Below are positions 50,919 through 59,889 of a DNA stretch of 64,000 nucleotides, one piece after another (positions within the stretch are counted from its first letter, which is position 1; each line of letters opens with the position of its first letter). Source of the DNA: Paenibacillus chondroitinus NBRC 15376 (lineage in GTDB: Bacteria; Bacillota; Bacilli; Paenibacillales; NBRC-103111); assembly GCF_004000765.1 (NCBI RefSeq), contig NZ_BILW01000005.1, forward strand, positions 269,481 to 333,480, read 5' to 3'. Made by a program: the position numbers and the translations under genes. The notes beneath the pieces were generated by a model. It made no database searches. It saw only the letters and a list, made by a program, of their open reading frames with translations, and was not told the DNA's origin.

Positions 50919-51087
50919 GGAAAAAAGTAACCAGCCTGAATTCACGAAAGAGCAATTTCTCATATCAAAATCCTACACGGGATTAGAGAAAGATATCTTT
51001 CGCGCATTACTGGACGACAACAAAACATATACCAAAGATCAGGTGCGAGAGATCGCCGATGACTTTGTAAGAAAGGAAGTGCAGTAA
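50908..51087 (+). CDS. small protein before the tail sheath
   Basis: GTG 50908 follows GGGAGGG and gives 59 residues (MATKEKSNQPEFTKEQFLISKSYTGLEKDIFRALL, given here by its core FTKEQFLISKSYTGLEKDIF). The same kind of gene precedes the XkdK sheath gene in PBSX-like tails. It ends one base before the sheath start. Confidence 0.72.
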   Translation: MATKEKSNQPEFTKEQFLISKSYTGLEKDIFRALLDDNKTYTKDQVREIADDFVRKEVQ

Positions 51088-52401
51088 ATGGCCGGAGGTA
51101 CTTTTACAGCTCAAAATAAAGTTCGGCCAGGAAGTTATTTTGACTTTCTGACAAGTGGTACAGTAGGCGCTTTGGGTGCTCGGGGTATCGTGGCGATCGC
51201 ACTCGCTCTAAGTTGGGGCCCTTCAAAGACTTTGATCGAGATTAACGCAGGTGACAACATGAAAACGTTGCTTGGTTTTGACATCACAGATTCGAAGTTG
51301 CTGCTTATTAACGAGGCGCTGAAGCGTGCTAAAAAACTTTTACTATACCGTTTAAATGCAGGTACTAAAGCGACCGCAACACTTGGCAATCTGACAGCAA
51401 CGGCTAAATATGGAGGCTTACGAGGTAATGACATCACTGTAGCTGTGACGGTTAACATCGATGATGCTTCAAAGTTTGACGTTGTAACGCTAGTTGATGC
51501 TGTACAGGCAGACAAACAAACCGTGTCCGCGATCTCCGGGCTTGTACCGAATGCATGGATCGCTTGGTCCGGTACAGGAACGCTGACAACAAATGCGGGT
51601 ATAGCTCTAGCGGGCGGCGCAGATGGTGTCGTAATCAATGGAGATCATACAGACTTCCTAACTGCTGTTGAAGTTGAGGACTTCAGCACGCTTGCTTTGA
51701 CTTCCACAGATCCGACACTGAAAGCTCTTTATGTGTCCTTTGCAAAGCGCCTGCGCGATGACGAGGGGACAAAGATTCAGGTCGTTCTAGAAAACTATCC
51801 TGATGCAGATTACGAAGGCGTGATCAGCGTTAAAAACGGCGTAGTGCTTGCAACAGGCGCAACGATTACAGCAGCTCAAGCAGTTGCTTGGGTGGCAGGC
51901 GCGACAGCTTCCGCTCAGGTCAATGCATCCCTAACTCGTCAGGCTTATGACGGTGCAGTCGATGTTAGCCCTCGCTATACGAATTCGCAGATTGAGACAG
52001 CTCTCCTGAATGGCGAGTTCGTATTCACTCCGAATCAAGGGAAAGCGATCGTCGAACAAGATATCAACACATTCAGAAGTTTCTCTCCGACCAAGGATAA
52101 ACGATTCTCGAAGAACCGAGTCATGCGTGTTCTGGATGCGGTTAACAACGACCTTAAAACGATCAATGATAATTATTACATCGGTAAGGTCGACAATAAC
52201 GCAGACGGTCGCAACCTTCTGAAGAATGAATATGTGAATTATTTCGAGTCTCTGCAGGCGCTCAACGCGATCCAGAACTTTAATTCTCAGACGGACATCG
52301 CGATCGTACTAGGCGACGATGCTGATGCGGTGTATGCCGAGTATGGTGTGCAACCGGTAGACTCCATCGAGAAGATTTACAACCGTGTATTAGTAAAATA
52401 G
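51088..52401 (+). CDS. xkdK: contractile tail sheath protein
   Basis: The 437-residue protein has the XkdK N-terminal pattern (RPGSYFDFLT, GARGIVAIALALSWGP), a variable insertion (about 115-200) and the conserved C-terminal end with FNSQTDIAIVLGDD and a VDSIEKIYNRV strand. Its presence shows a myovirus-type contractile tail. Confidence 0.95.
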   Translation: MAGGTFTAQNKVRPGSYFDFLTSGTVGALGARGIVAIALALSWGPSKTLIEINAGDNMKTLLGFDITDSKLLLINEALKRAKKLLLYRLNAGTKATATLGNLTATAKYGGLRGNDITVAVTVNIDDASKFDVVTLVDAVQADKQTVSAISGLVPNAWIAWSGTGTLTTNAGIALAGGADGVVINGDHTDFLTAVEVEDFSTLALTSTDPTLKALYVSFAKRLRDDEGTKIQVVLENYPDADYEGVISVKNGVVLATGATITAAQAVAWVAGATASAQVNASLTRQAYDGAVDVSPRYTNSQIETALLNGEFVFTPNQGKAIVEQDINTFRSFSPTKDKRFSKNRVMRVLDAVNNDLKTINDNYYIGKVDNNADGRNLLKNEYVNYFESLQALNAIQNFNSQTDIAIVLGDDADAVYAEYGVQPVDSIEKIYNRVLVK

Positions 52402-52415
52402 AAAGGGTGATATAA

Positions 52416-52883
52416 ATGTCTTTTTTGATGGCGAAGGATACAATTTCCGGACAGTCTGGGCGTGCTTACGCAACAATTAACGGAATTGTCGAAGAAATGT
52501 TCTACGTGAAGAAATTCGAGGCGAAAGCAAAGAAGAATAAGAAAGAGATTCGCACCCTCGGAAAGAACGCAACACAGAACAAGGCGAACGGGTTCGCGGG
52601 TACCGGAACGATGACAATCTATTATGTCACTTCTAAATTCCGTGAGCTTATGCTGCAGTACACAAAGTATGGTATTGATACATACTTCGATATTCAAATC
52701 ACGAATGAAGATCCTACATCTTCTATTGGATCTCAGACGACAACCGTCAAAGGTGTTAACATCGACGAGCTGACGATCGCTTTACTTGATGTCGACGCTG
52801 AGACGCTCGAAGAAGAAGTTTCATTCACATTCGACGATTGGGATATGCCGAATCAATTTGTTTCACCTACACTAGGCCAATAA
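52416..52883 (+). CDS. xkdM: tail tube protein
   Basis: The 155-residue protein (KDTISGQSGRAYATINGIVEEMF, given by its core SGQSGRAYATINGIVEEMF) matches XkdM. It forms the inner tube. AAAGGGTG precedes ATG 52416. Confidence 0.93.
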   Translation: MSFLMAKDTISGQSGRAYATINGIVEEMFYVKKFEAKAKKNKKEIRTLGKNATQNKANGFAGTGTMTIYYVTSKFRELMLQYTKYGIDTYFDIQITNEDPTSSIGSQTTTVKGVNIDELTIALLDVDAETLEEEVSFTFDDWDMPNQFVSPTLGQ

Positions 52884-52909
52884 TAAACATATAAACGGAG
52901 GATATTCAC

Positions 52910-53329
52910 ATGTCAGATATCAGTGTATTTTTTGCAAGTAACGTCGACGTAAAGACTCAAGAGGATTTCATTGTTTCCCCGCGCTTCAAAGACACAGAAG
53001 GAAAGCCGGTACCATGGGTGATTCAATCCGTAACTGAAGAAGAAAACGACACGATCCGGAAGTCGGCGACGAAAAGAACTAAGGTGAAAGGTCAGCTTCA
53101 TAACGAGGTCGATCAGGTTGATTATATCGCAAAGCTCGTCGTCGCAAGCGTATCCTTCCCTAATTTGAAAGCAGCGGAGCTACAACAATCTTACGGAGTT
53201 ATGGGTGCCGAGGCGCTTGTGAAGAAGATGCTGCTTTCTGGTGAATATGCTCAGTTGATTATGAAGGTGCAGGAAATCAACGGATTCGACCGAGATATGA
53301 ATGATCTGGTGGAAGACGCAAAAAACTAA
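52910..53329 (+). CDS. xkdN: tail assembly chaperone, short form
   Basis: The 139-residue product matches the XkdN position and pattern (SDISVFFASNVD, LLSGEYAQLIMKVQEINGFD). It ends in AAA AAC TAA on a slippery heptamer and is the normal-length product. A -1 shift gives the extended form (see 52910-53532). It helps load tape measure protein during tail assembly. Confidence 0.9.
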   Translation: MSDISVFFASNVDVKTQEDFIVSPRFKDTEGKPVPWVIQSVTEEENDTIRKSATKRTKVKGQLHNEVDQVDYIAKLVVASVSFPNLKAAELQQSYGVMGAEALVKKMLLSGEYAQLIMKVQEINGFDRDMNDLVEDAKN

Positions 53330-53532
53330 TAAATGGCGGTTGGGATAGAGAAGGTGAGTACATCGATCCTGATCCAACAGCCAATTTTCTTCACTACGCT
53401 TTACACAAGCTCAAGAAGTTGCCGCATGAAATTCTTTCTAGACCGGCAGCGGAAAGGGCCTTCATTTTTGCGTCAATCGGTATTGTGTCCGAGAAGGAGT
53501 CGAAAGAGGCAAAGAAAGTAAAAAATAATTAA
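52910..53532 (+). CDS. tail assembly chaperone, -1 frameshift extended form
   Basis: The slippery heptamer A AAA AAC (53320-53326) is in the correct phase (GCA AAA AAC TAA). After a -1 shift the frame stays open for 68 codons (LINGGWDREGEYIDPDPTANF, then FLHYALHKLKKLPHEILSRP) to TAA 53530-53532. The extension has a plausible globular sequence ending in a basic tail. This is the lambda G-GT arrangement, found widely in long-tailed phages. Confidence 0.88.
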
Positions 53533-53605
53533 TAGAGTCCTGATTCGAGAATCTAAAACTTTCCATGATTGGGGGCATTTTTGTTTTTGAAAGGAGGTAA
53601 ACATT

Positions 53606-55798
53606 TTGGCTACTGTTAGCGCGAGTTTAAAGCTATTTGACCAGTTTTCAAGTACGCTTACGCGAGCTCAGCATTCTATGCAGGCGACAGTTATGCAGGC
53701 GCAGGAATTGAAACGCGCTTTTAATTTCCCTGCTACTTTGAACATTGTTTTGTTCGAGGGAAATGCGATACAAAAAGCGATTGAGCTAAAAGCACGCATA
53801 CAGCGTGAACTTGGGACGATTAGATCTCGTATTCAAGTTCAAGTGTCGTCGTCATTAACGGTTATGCTCACGAACATTCAACGGCTCCTGCAGCGTCTCA
53901 TCGTAACTGCTAATCGGCTACAACAAATAGGTAATGGAAATGCAACACAGCTTCAGGCAGCATTGCAGCGGATCGCAGAACTGGAACAGAAGATCCTTTT
54001 ACTGCAAGAACGTGTAAACCAACGAATCAGACAAGGTGCCGGGGAAGCTAGAGGAATGGCGGGAGGACTGGATAAGATGGCAGCGGCGTACCTTGCATTT
54101 ATGGCAACTAAGACCGGCATGAATGCGAGTGACGACTATGTAAACTCACAGGCAAGGCTTAGGATCATCAACGATGGACAAGATCCTGCAGTGTTTCAGG
54201 CGGCGGTATTTGATGCAGCTAATCGATCGCGTGGTGACTATGTCACGATGGCAAATGCGGTTGCTAAGTTGGGATTGTTAGCCAGCGATGCATTCACAGG
54301 GAATGCCGATGTCCTGAAGTTCTCCGAGCTGATGCAAAAGTCTTTCAAGGTATCTGGAGCTTCGACGCAAGAATCACAAGCCGGGATGTATCAACTTACA
54401 CAGGCTATGGCATCAGGCAAGCTACAAGGCGATGAGTTCAGGTCGATCATGGAGAATGCTCCAATGTTGGCAGATGCGATCGCTAAGTTTAGCGGGAAGT
54501 CTAAAGGCGATCTGAAAACCATGTCAGCAGATGGCGTCATAACAGCGGACATCATCAAAAACTCATTATTTGCGGCAGCGGACGACATCAACAAGAAATT
54601 CGCAACAATGCCGATGACGTTCGGTGATTCAATGACACTAATTAAAAATAACATCTTCGAGAATTTCGGTCCTGTGATTGAACGAATGAATCAGATGTTA
54701 AACAGCGACAGAGGGAAACAGTTGTTTGAAGGTCTGGCGAATTCAATCAGCGTTGCTGCGAACATTGCTAATGTAATGTTGACGGTCATCAGTGCGGTTA
54801 TGAAGTTCATGATGGATAACTCGAACATTGTCGTAGGTGCGCTCGTCGCTTTAGGTGTGGCATTCTCGATTATGGGTGTACAAGCTATGATCGCATGGAT
54901 TGAGGCTACATGGCCGATTCTACTCATAGCAGCGGCTATCGGTGGGCTAATTGCTCTTATTATGTCTTGGGGCGTGACGTTTGGCCAGATCATTGGATTC
55001 GTTGCCGGTTTGTTCACGTTTCTCGGAGGCGTGGTATGGAACACTATAGCTTTAATGTGGAATATCATCGTGGACTTCGTTGAATTCTTTGTTAACGTTT
55101 GGGTTGATCCGGTATATGCCGGTCAAAAGTTATTTTATGATCTAGCGCAGACGTTCGGCGGTGTAATGGTAAACATGCTGAGAGGAATCGAGAGTTTTAG
55201 CGGTGGCTTTATGAAGTTCTTCACGATGGCGATTAATGCAGGGATTAAAGGCCTCAATGCACTTGCTGAACTATCAAATAAGATTCTTAACACGGATATC
55301 AAGCCAGCGAAGCTATTCGACGAGGAGAATGTACACAGCGTGAGTGATGCGCTAGATTCTGTTTTTAAATCCATGAATGCACCGACAACGAATAAGGCGG
55401 TCAAAGATCTATCTGGGATGAAAATGAAACCGATGGACCTTGCGAATGCTACGATGGGCGCGTTTAATGCAGGGGAATCATTATTCAACGGGCTTAAGCT
55501 TCCGGATCTCAAGGGGGCTTTCGGATTTGACGGAACAGGCGAGATTAAGAAAGTCGGTGAAGTTGGTAAAATCGGCGATACGGTCGATATCTCGAATGAG
55601 GATCTGAAAGCAATGCGTGAATTAGCTGAGATGAAGTCAATTCAAAACTTTGTCACGCTGACGCCAACAGTTCAGGTCACAGGAGATAACCACTATCACC
55701 AACAGGGCAGCGTCGAGGACATGGCGGGTATGTTAGCTGTAGCTCTTGAAACACATATGAACTCTTCGATAGATGGGGTGATCGATGATGGCCTATAG
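53606..55798 (+). CDS. tail tape measure protein
   Basis: The 730-residue protein starts at TTG 53606 after AAAGGAGG. It has an N-terminal coiled coil (about 1-150), the tape-measure N-domain (GKLQGDEFRSIMENAPMLADAI, shown by GDEFRSIMENAPMLADAI; about 270-375), hydrophobic segments (about 390-500) that may cross the host membrane, and a C-terminal region. Its length predicts a short tail of roughly 110 nm. It overlaps the next gene by 14 bases. Confidence 0.92.
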   Translation: MATVSASLKLFDQFSSTLTRAQHSMQATVMQAQELKRAFNFPATLNIVLFEGNAIQKAIELKARIQRELGTIRSRIQVQVSSSLTVMLTNIQRLLQRLIVTANRLQQIGNGNATQLQAALQRIAELEQKILLLQERVNQRIRQGAGEARGMAGGLDKMAAAYLAFMATKTGMNASDDYVNSQARLRIINDGQDPAVFQAAVFDAANRSRGDYVTMANAVAKLGLLASDAFTGNADVLKFSELMQKSFKVSGASTQESQAGMYQLTQAMASGKLQGDEFRSIMENAPMLADAIAKFSGKSKGDLKTMSADGVITADIIKNSLFAAADDINKKFATMPMTFGDSMTLIKNNIFENFGPVIERMNQMLNSDRGKQLFEGLANSISVAANIANVMLTVISAVMKFMMDNSNIVVGALVALGVAFSIMGVQAMIAWIEATWPILLIAAAIGGLIALIMSWGVTFGQIIGFVAGLFTFLGGVVWNTIALMWNIIVDFVEFFVNVWVDPVYAGQKLFYDLAQTFGGVMVNMLRGIESFSGGFMKFFTMAINAGIKGLNALAELSNKILNTDIKPAKLFDEENVHSVSDALDSVFKSMNAPTTNKAVKDLSGMKMKPMDLANATMGAFNAGESLFNGLKLPDLKGAFGFDGTGEIKKVGEVGKIGDTVDISNEDLKAMRELAEMKSIQNFVTLTPTVQVTGDNHYHQQGSVEDMAGMLAVALETHMNSSIDGVIDDGL

Positions 55799-56534
55799 TA
55801 TTAATCTGAGTTTTAACAACAGTCAAGAGGGCTTTCAGTTCCCTGTAAATCCTGAGAGCCTTGAGATGAGCGGCGGCAGCAATGGCAAAACCTACGATAT
55901 CGTAGGAGCTAATGACGGTCGTTCTGAATCCCGAGGCGGCGAGGTTAACGTCATCAAAGGTCCGAAGCTGCGGGAGATCTCATTCAGCGGGATTTTCCCG
56001 GCTCAGTTCTATCCGTTCCTTGCAACCAACGTCCTTTATGAACCGATGTACTATGTTCGAGCCATAGAAAATTGGATGGCGACTAAACGACCTGTAAGGT
56101 TCATCTACGTCGGTCATTATGAATCTGCTCTCGCTGCTCAGGGATTCATAGGGCAGGAGCTCAACATTCCTGTATCCATTGAAAAATTCAAATGGAAGGA
56201 ATCAGCAGGAGATTCGGGTGATCTCGAGTTCGACATCAGCTTCAGGGAGTACAATTTTTACGCAGCTCGGAAGGCAGAGGTAAAGACGGATAAAACTGGT
56301 GCTCAAGTTATCATTCCGATGTCAGCGCGTAGACCAGACGAGCGGATCAGACCGTTGACATACACGGTTCGGCAGGGCGATACACCGTCCAGAATCGCAA
56401 TGATGTTTTACACGGATGGTTCAGGGCTCCCGGATAGTTCCCGGTATAAAGATATTCAAAAACTAAACGGCCTTAGTGATGCAGCAGCGGCGAAGCTTAC
56501 AGTAGGCAGCATCTTAAAATTGCCGGCCTTGTGA
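55785..56534 (+). CDS. xkdP: LysM tail/baseplate protein
   Basis: The 249-residue protein begins with a baseplate-associated beta domain (FQFPVNPESLEMSGGSNGKTYDIV, shown by FPVNPESLEMSGGSNGKTY) and ends with a LysM repeat (YTVRQGDTPSRIAMMFY, about 196-249) that would bind peptidoglycan. Matches XkdP. ATG 55785 and 55788 are both possible. Confidence 0.9.
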   Translation: MMAYSINLSFNNSQEGFQFPVNPESLEMSGGSNGKTYDIVGANDGRSESRGGEVNVIKGPKLREISFSGIFPAQFYPFLATNVLYEPMYYVRAIENWMATKRPVRFIYVGHYESALAAQGFIGQELNIPVSIEKFKWKESAGDSGDLEFDISFREYNFYAARKAEVKTDKTGAQVIIPMSARRPDERIRPLTYTVRQGDTPSRIAMMFYTDGSGLPDSSRYKDIQKLNGLSDAAAAKLTVGSILKLPAL

Positions 56535-56543
56535 GGTGATTTT

Positions 56544-57524
56544 ATGCTGCAGGTACTAGTCGACAATAGAAACGGTAATGTGTGGGATCTTCCGGTGTCA
56601 TCCATTAACTATAGAACGGTTAGGATTGGAAAGGCGTCGAGTGTAGATTTCACATTCCTTAGCGGCGGGATATATGAAAGCACGAATTTCCAAATCAATA
56701 ACGGGGATATTGTGAGGGTTACACTGGACGACATTCCTGTGTTTTACGGTTATGTATTCAAGATTGATAGTAACCGAGATGAGGCGGTCAGGATTACGGC
56801 ATATGATCAGACGCGGTACCTGATGGGATCCGATACGTATGTGTTCAAGAATACTTCAGCTACAAACGTCCTGAAGAAGATTGCGAATGATTCGGGTCTG
56901 AAAATTTCGGAAGATATCGCGGATACATCATATGCGATTCCAAAGATCGTTGCTGACGGAGAGAAGCTATTCGACATCATTGTGAATGCTCTTGCGGACA
57001 CGACACGCTCAACTGGTAAATCATATGTGTTTTTCGATAACTTCGGTGAGCTCACGATTAAGAAAATTGAGGATCTAGCGATTGATCTGTCACTCGGGGA
57101 TCAAAGTCTTGTATATGATTACTCAACATCGAGATCTATCGACTCGGATACGTATAACAGGGTTAAGCTTGTACAGGATATTAAGAACAAAAAAGGAAAG
57201 GTCACGGGTCGTGATGTGTATATCGCTCAGGACAGTAACAACATTGAAAAGTGGGGCCGGCTGCAGTATTATCAAAAACTCGATGATGGGCTGAATAAGG
57301 CTCAGATTAATGAAGTCCTGACGACACTCTCACAGCTAAAGAATCGCGAGACGAGAACCTTCTCTATCTCAGCTCTTGGAGACATCCGCGTGCGTGCTGG
57401 TTGTAAACTCTCGGTAAACATCCAGGAAGCAGGTATTAACGAGTCCTATCTCGTTGATGAGTGCGAACACAAATTTGATGGAGAAGAACATACGATGTCA
57501 CTAAATTTGAAGGTGTACGGATGA
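56544..57524 (+). CDS. xkdQ: baseplate hub protein
   Basis: The 326-residue XkdQ-like protein is beta-rich, with VTLDDIPVFYGYVFKID, ITAYDQTRYLMGSDTYVF and a late-control-D type fold. It is the likely counterpart of the T4 gp27 hub. ATG 56544 follows GAGGTG. Confidence 0.9.
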   Translation: MLQVLVDNRNGNVWDLPVSSINYRTVRIGKASSVDFTFLSGGIYESTNFQINNGDIVRVTLDDIPVFYGYVFKIDSNRDEAVRITAYDQTRYLMGSDTYVFKNTSATNVLKKIANDSGLKISEDIADTSYAIPKIVADGEKLFDIIVNALADTTRSTGKSYVFFDNFGELTIKKIEDLAIDLSLGDQSLVYDYSTSRSIDSDTYNRVKLVQDIKNKKGKVTGRDVYIAQDSNNIEKWGRLQYYQKLDDGLNKAQINEVLTTLSQLKNRETRTFSISALGDIRVRAGCKLSVNIQEAGINESYLVDECEHKFDGEEHTMSLNLKVYG

Positions 57525-57868
57525 AAAACATCGGCTTATTAGCAAATGTCATAAAATCAGCAGGCGTCGGAGCTGTGCGAGCCGGTTCTCCGGTCGAGAT
57601 TATATTCGGAGTCGTGACAAATACAAGTCCTCTCGAGGTAACCATTGATCAGCGGTTCTCACTCGATGTGGACTTTTTAATTATTCCTGAGAATCTAACG
57701 GAGTATAAAATCCCGGTAAACCATACGCACAGCTTCAGCGGAGGGACAACCGGACCGGCATTAACTGAAGTGCTCGTCATCAGAAAGGGGCTCGAAGTTG
57801 ACGACGTTGTGATCTTATTCCGGCTGCAGGGCGGCAATCAATATCTAATCTTCGATAGGGTGGTGTGA
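57521..57868 (+). CDS. xkdR: DUF2577 baseplate protein
   Basis: The 115-residue protein overlaps xkdQ by four bases and matches the DUF2577/XkdR pattern (GIVTNTSPLEVTID-like strand SPLEVTIDQRFSLD, VNHTHSF). The HxH motif may bind a metal at the spike. Confidence 0.85.
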   Translation: MKNIGLLANVIKSAGVGAVRAGSPVEIIFGVVTNTSPLEVTIDQRFSLDVDFLIIPENLTEYKIPVNHTHSFSGGTTGPALTEVLVIRKGLEVDDVVILFRLQGGNQYLIFDRVV

Positions 57869-57872
57869 TGAG

Positions 57873-58277
57873 ATGATCCCAACAGGGGGCATGACTAATG
57901 CTGCACTGCAGCAGTCACAGCAGCCAAGTAGAACGTACAGAATCGATTTAGAAAATGGTCGGATCGTTGGGACGACTGATGGACTAGAAGCAGTCAAGCA
58001 GGCTGTGTACAAGATCCTTGGTACCGAACGATTTGAATACTTGATTTATGGACCTGATTATGGCAGCGAGTATGGTTCTTTAATAGGCGGGAATAGTGCG
58101 TTAATTCGTGCTGAGTTAGCACGTCGGATCTCCGAGGCTCTTTTGCAGGACGACCGCATCACAGAAGTTCAGGAAATGAAAGTAACGATTACAGGGGATT
58201 CAGCTCTTGCGGAATTCACAGTCGTCTCACAATACGGAAGTTATCAAACAGAGAAAGGTGTGAGCGGAGTTGTATGA
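57873..58277 (+). CDS. xkdS: DUF2634 baseplate protein (gp25-like)
   Basis: The 134-residue protein (TYRIDLENGRIVGTTDGLEAVKQAVYKIL, shown by RIVGTTDGLEAVKQAVYKIL; YGPDYGSE) matches DUF2634/XkdS and the gp25-like lysozyme-fold wedge group. Overlaps xkdT by eight bases. Confidence 0.88.
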   Translation: MIPTGGMTNAALQQSQQPSRTYRIDLENGRIVGTTDGLEAVKQAVYKILGTERFEYLIYGPDYGSEYGSLIGGNSALIRAELARRISEALLQDDRITEVQEMKVTITGDSALAEFTVVSQYGSYQTEKGVSGVV

Positions 58278-59328
58278 ATCTCAGACATATGGCGCTATCT
58301 TACAGCGAATGCTTTCGGCTGTGCCTGATGACATCGACAAACGGCCGGGGAGTATTATCTATGATGCTTTAGCTCCTGCTGCTTTAGAGTTATCCGAGAT
58401 CTATGTGAATCTCGATAGACAGCTGAAAGAAGTTTTCCCGCAAACAGCATCGGACAATAACCTCGACTTATTGACAGAGCCTTTCGGTCAAGAACGTAAT
58501 CAGGCTTCGTATGCAGTACGCAAGGCTATTTTCACAGGTCAGTCGGGCGTACCAATTAATGTACCTATCGATAGTCGCTTCTCGATCGCAGGCGTTACGT
58601 ACAGAGTTATATTGAGGATTACTTCAGGACAGTACGAGCTAGAATGTGAGCAGCCGGGAAGTGTCGGCAATCAATACTTTGGGACTATGATTCCTATCGA
58701 TTACGTGGACGGTTTAGTCGTGGCTACACTCGCAGACGTTCTGATCCCGGGGGCTGACAGAGAAAGCGACGACGATTATCGGACTAGATTTTTTCTCGGC
58801 GTACGTCTGCCTGCAACGAGCGGAAACAAAGCTGATTATCGGAAATGGGCGCTTGAGGTGGACGGAGTAGGCGGGGCACAGGTTATCCCGCTATGGAATG
58901 GGCCAGGAACGGTGAAAGTGATCATTATCGATGCTGAAAAGCTTCCTGCGAGTCCTACGCTAGTTTCTATTGTGCAAGACTATATTTCCCCGGCAGATGG
59001 TACCGGCGAAGGTGTGGCGCCTGTAGGTGCTGACGTGAACGTTGTTGCTGCGACGAGTGTATCGGTGAACATCACAGGCACAATCGTGCGTGATGGATCT
59101 CGAACGATCGAACAGATCGAGGAGGATTTTGCTTCAGTCATCTCGTCATATCTCGCAAGCATTGCTTTTATAGACAATGCGAATGTGCAGTATGCAAAGC
59201 TTGGCGCAATGTTGCTAGATGTGACAGGAGTCGATGACTACACGGCGTTACAACTAAATGGGTCGACAGGTAATATTACGATCCTTAGTGGTCAGGTGGC
59301 AGTCCTCGGGACGGTGAATCTGACATGA
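58270..59328 (+). CDS. xkdT: baseplate J-like wedge protein
   Basis: The 352-residue protein starts at TTG 58270. It shows baseplate J features: PGSIIYDALAPAALELSEIY, PGADRESDDDYRTRFFLG and PATSGNKADYRKWALEVDGVG. Six copies are expected around the hub. Confidence 0.93.
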   Translation: MYESQTYGAILQRMLSAVPDDIDKRPGSIIYDALAPAALELSEIYVNLDRQLKEVFPQTASDNNLDLLTEPFGQERNQASYAVRKAIFTGQSGVPINVPIDSRFSIAGVTYRVILRITSGQYELECEQPGSVGNQYFGTMIPIDYVDGLVVATLADVLIPGADRESDDDYRTRFFLGVRLPATSGNKADYRKWALEVDGVGGAQVIPLWNGPGTVKVIIIDAEKLPASPTLVSIVQDYISPADGTGEGVAPVGADVNVVAATSVSVNITGTIVRDGSRTIEQIEEDFASVISSYLASIAFIDNANVQYAKLGAMLLDVTGVDDYTALQLNGSTGNITILSGQVAVLGTVNLT

Positions 59329-59885
59329 GTGAGATTCAAATTAGGAGCCCTTCAGGGGTTCAAATGATTGGTGTATTGCCTGAAATGTACGCAAGCATTC
59401 ACGAGGCTCGGGCGCTGATGCAAAGTGAAGGTGTCGAATTCGATGTGGTGAAAGATTGTTCTATCGCTGTATTTGATCAAGCAAAGATTGACATTTCCAC
59501 TTGGGGTTTATCCTTATGGGAAGAAGCTCTCGGGATCAAGACGGACATATCGAAGAGCTATTCGATTCGACGAGCAGTGATCAAGTCAAAGATCCGGGGG
59601 AACGGGACGACGACGATGGCGCTCCTGCAGAAGGTCGTCAGCAGCTATGAGAACGGCGTGATTGAAGTCACAGCACAGCCCGCTCTATATCAAATTACGA
59701 TCAGTTTCTCCGGTGCGATCGGTGCGCCTCCGAACATCGCTGATGTACAATCAGCAGTCGAGGCGATCATACCGGCGCACCTTTCTGTATTTTATAAATT
59801 CCGTTATCTCAGCATCACTGAAGTTGAGGCAATGACGATAGATGAAATCGATACAACAACTCTTGATAATTTCTCATGGGGGTGA
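59325..59885 (+). CDS. xkdU: DUF2313 baseplate/fibre-attachment protein
   Basis: The 186-residue protein has the YmfQ/XkdU pattern (LMQSEGVEFDVVKD-like N-part, ISTWGLSLWEEALGI, RRAVIKSKIRGNGTTT). It links the baseplate to tail fibres. Overlaps xkdT by four bases. Confidence 0.9.
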   Translation: MSEIQIRSPSGVQMIGVLPEMYASIHEARALMQSEGVEFDVVKDCSIAVFDQAKIDISTWGLSLWEEALGIKTDISKSYSIRRAVIKSKIRGNGTTTMALLQKVVSSYENGVIEVTAQPALYQITISFSGAIGAPPNIADVQSAVEAIIPAHLSVFYKFRYLSITEVEAMTIDEIDTTTLDNFSWG

Positions 59886-59889
59886 TTAT

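Noticed and set aside
53333..53521. Separate 62-residue gene after the tail chaperone
   Set aside because: It has no ribosome site, and the neighbouring -1 frame from the slippery heptamer gives a longer, protein-like product. I treat it as a shadow of the frameshift extension.
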